A stretch of 64,000 nt of DNA, taken from the IMG/VR virus record IMGVR_UViG_3300017917_002795, positions 1 through 64,000 of that record. One strand, 5' to 3'. The notes under the pieces were generated by a model that saw only the letters and a list, made by a program, of their open reading frames with translations, searched no databases and was not told where the DNA came from. This document shows, one piece after another, positions 63,908 through 64,000 of the stretch. The position numbers and the translations under genes are program-made. Position 1 is the stretch's first letter. Every line of letters begins with the position of its first letter. This DNA comes from a virus.

Positions 63908-64000
63908 ATGGCTGAAAAACATAAAAGCAAATACAAGAAACCAGAAAATAAGAAACCAACATATCGTAAAGATTTAAAAGATTATACGATGGATGATAAA
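63908..64000 (+). CDS. Lysine-rich protein, N-terminal part (runs off window)
   Basis: ATG at 63908 behind ATAGGACGAG opens a frame of at least 31 codons, still open at the window end. The visible part is very basic (AEKHKSKYKKPENKKPTYRKDLKDY). Double late promoter upstream suggests high late expression; DNA binding or a virion protein is possible. Confidence 0.6.
   Translation, partial: MAEKHKSKYKKPENKKPTYRKDLKDYTMDDK

Noticed and set aside
1-64000. Stop codon reassignment, as in some large gut phages
   Set aside because: TAG, TGA and TAA all end well-formed genes here and no gene needs read-through.

Overview
The window is a piece of a large tailed-phage genome, most likely a T4-related contractile-tailed (myo)virus infecting a member of the Bacteroidota. 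Phage identity rests on T4-type baseplate proteins (gp25-like, gp6/BaseplateJ-like, a gp5-like hub protein), a chaperone-capped tail fibre, a fused gp47/gp46 recombination protein, a gp61-like primase and a gp55-like late sigma candidate. The host phylum is suggested by about twenty promoters of the form TTTG/TTAG/GTTG-N20-TAnnTTTA (the Bacteroidota TTTG/TAnnTTTG pattern), by few strong Shine-Dalgarno sites, and by small proteins typical of Bacteroidota and their phages (DUF4494, the GANWQAERMYSEE family, the TAVEW...MEKxQ family). The standard genetic code is used; TAG, TAA and TGA all end plausible genes.

Layout. 0-1.3 kb: tRNA-like genes, a secreted protein, and a roughly 380-nt structured transcript between a late-type promoter and a terminator. 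1.3-14.05 kb: a dense forward array of small early or accessory genes, many overlapping by ATGA, with two GIY-YIG-type nucleases. 14.05-15.23 kb: a gene-poor region with fifteen TTTTTAG/TTTTAG boxes, three copies of a 16-bp repeat and twin hairpins with identical loops. 15.2-21.3 kb: small genes each behind its own strong promoter, three more RNA genes or tRNA-like genes, a sigma-70 factor, an AAA ATPase and a G-rich intergenic region. 21.3-28.1 kb: proteins of unrelated folds (two-domain and three-domain enzymes, GNAT, WYL-like, kinase-like) that share a 10-residue N-terminal leader resembling T4 capsid-targeting sequences, plus a ferritin-like protein. 28.1-37.7 kb: an H1-like protein, methyltransferase, two tandem convergent cassettes, UV-damage endonuclease, HD hydrolase and the gp55-like factor. 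37.7-53.1 kb: baseplate and tail genes behind TATATTTATA late-type promoters. 53.1-64 kb: a second kinase-like protein, endonuclease I, primase, SbcD-SbcC fusion, the S74 tail fibre and a nucleotidyltransferase-ligase fusion.

How it fits together. Early genes carry host-type two-box promoters. Structural and leader-tagged genes carry a single-box GATATTTATATTA motif without a -33 box. Two phage sigma candidates are present to switch between classes. My main hypothesis for something new is the leader-tagged set: if the leaders are packaging signals, the virion carries kinase-like, acetyltransferase, WYL and cell-wall-degrading proteins into the host with the DNA. All functional calls are from reading sequence alone; no database search was run.
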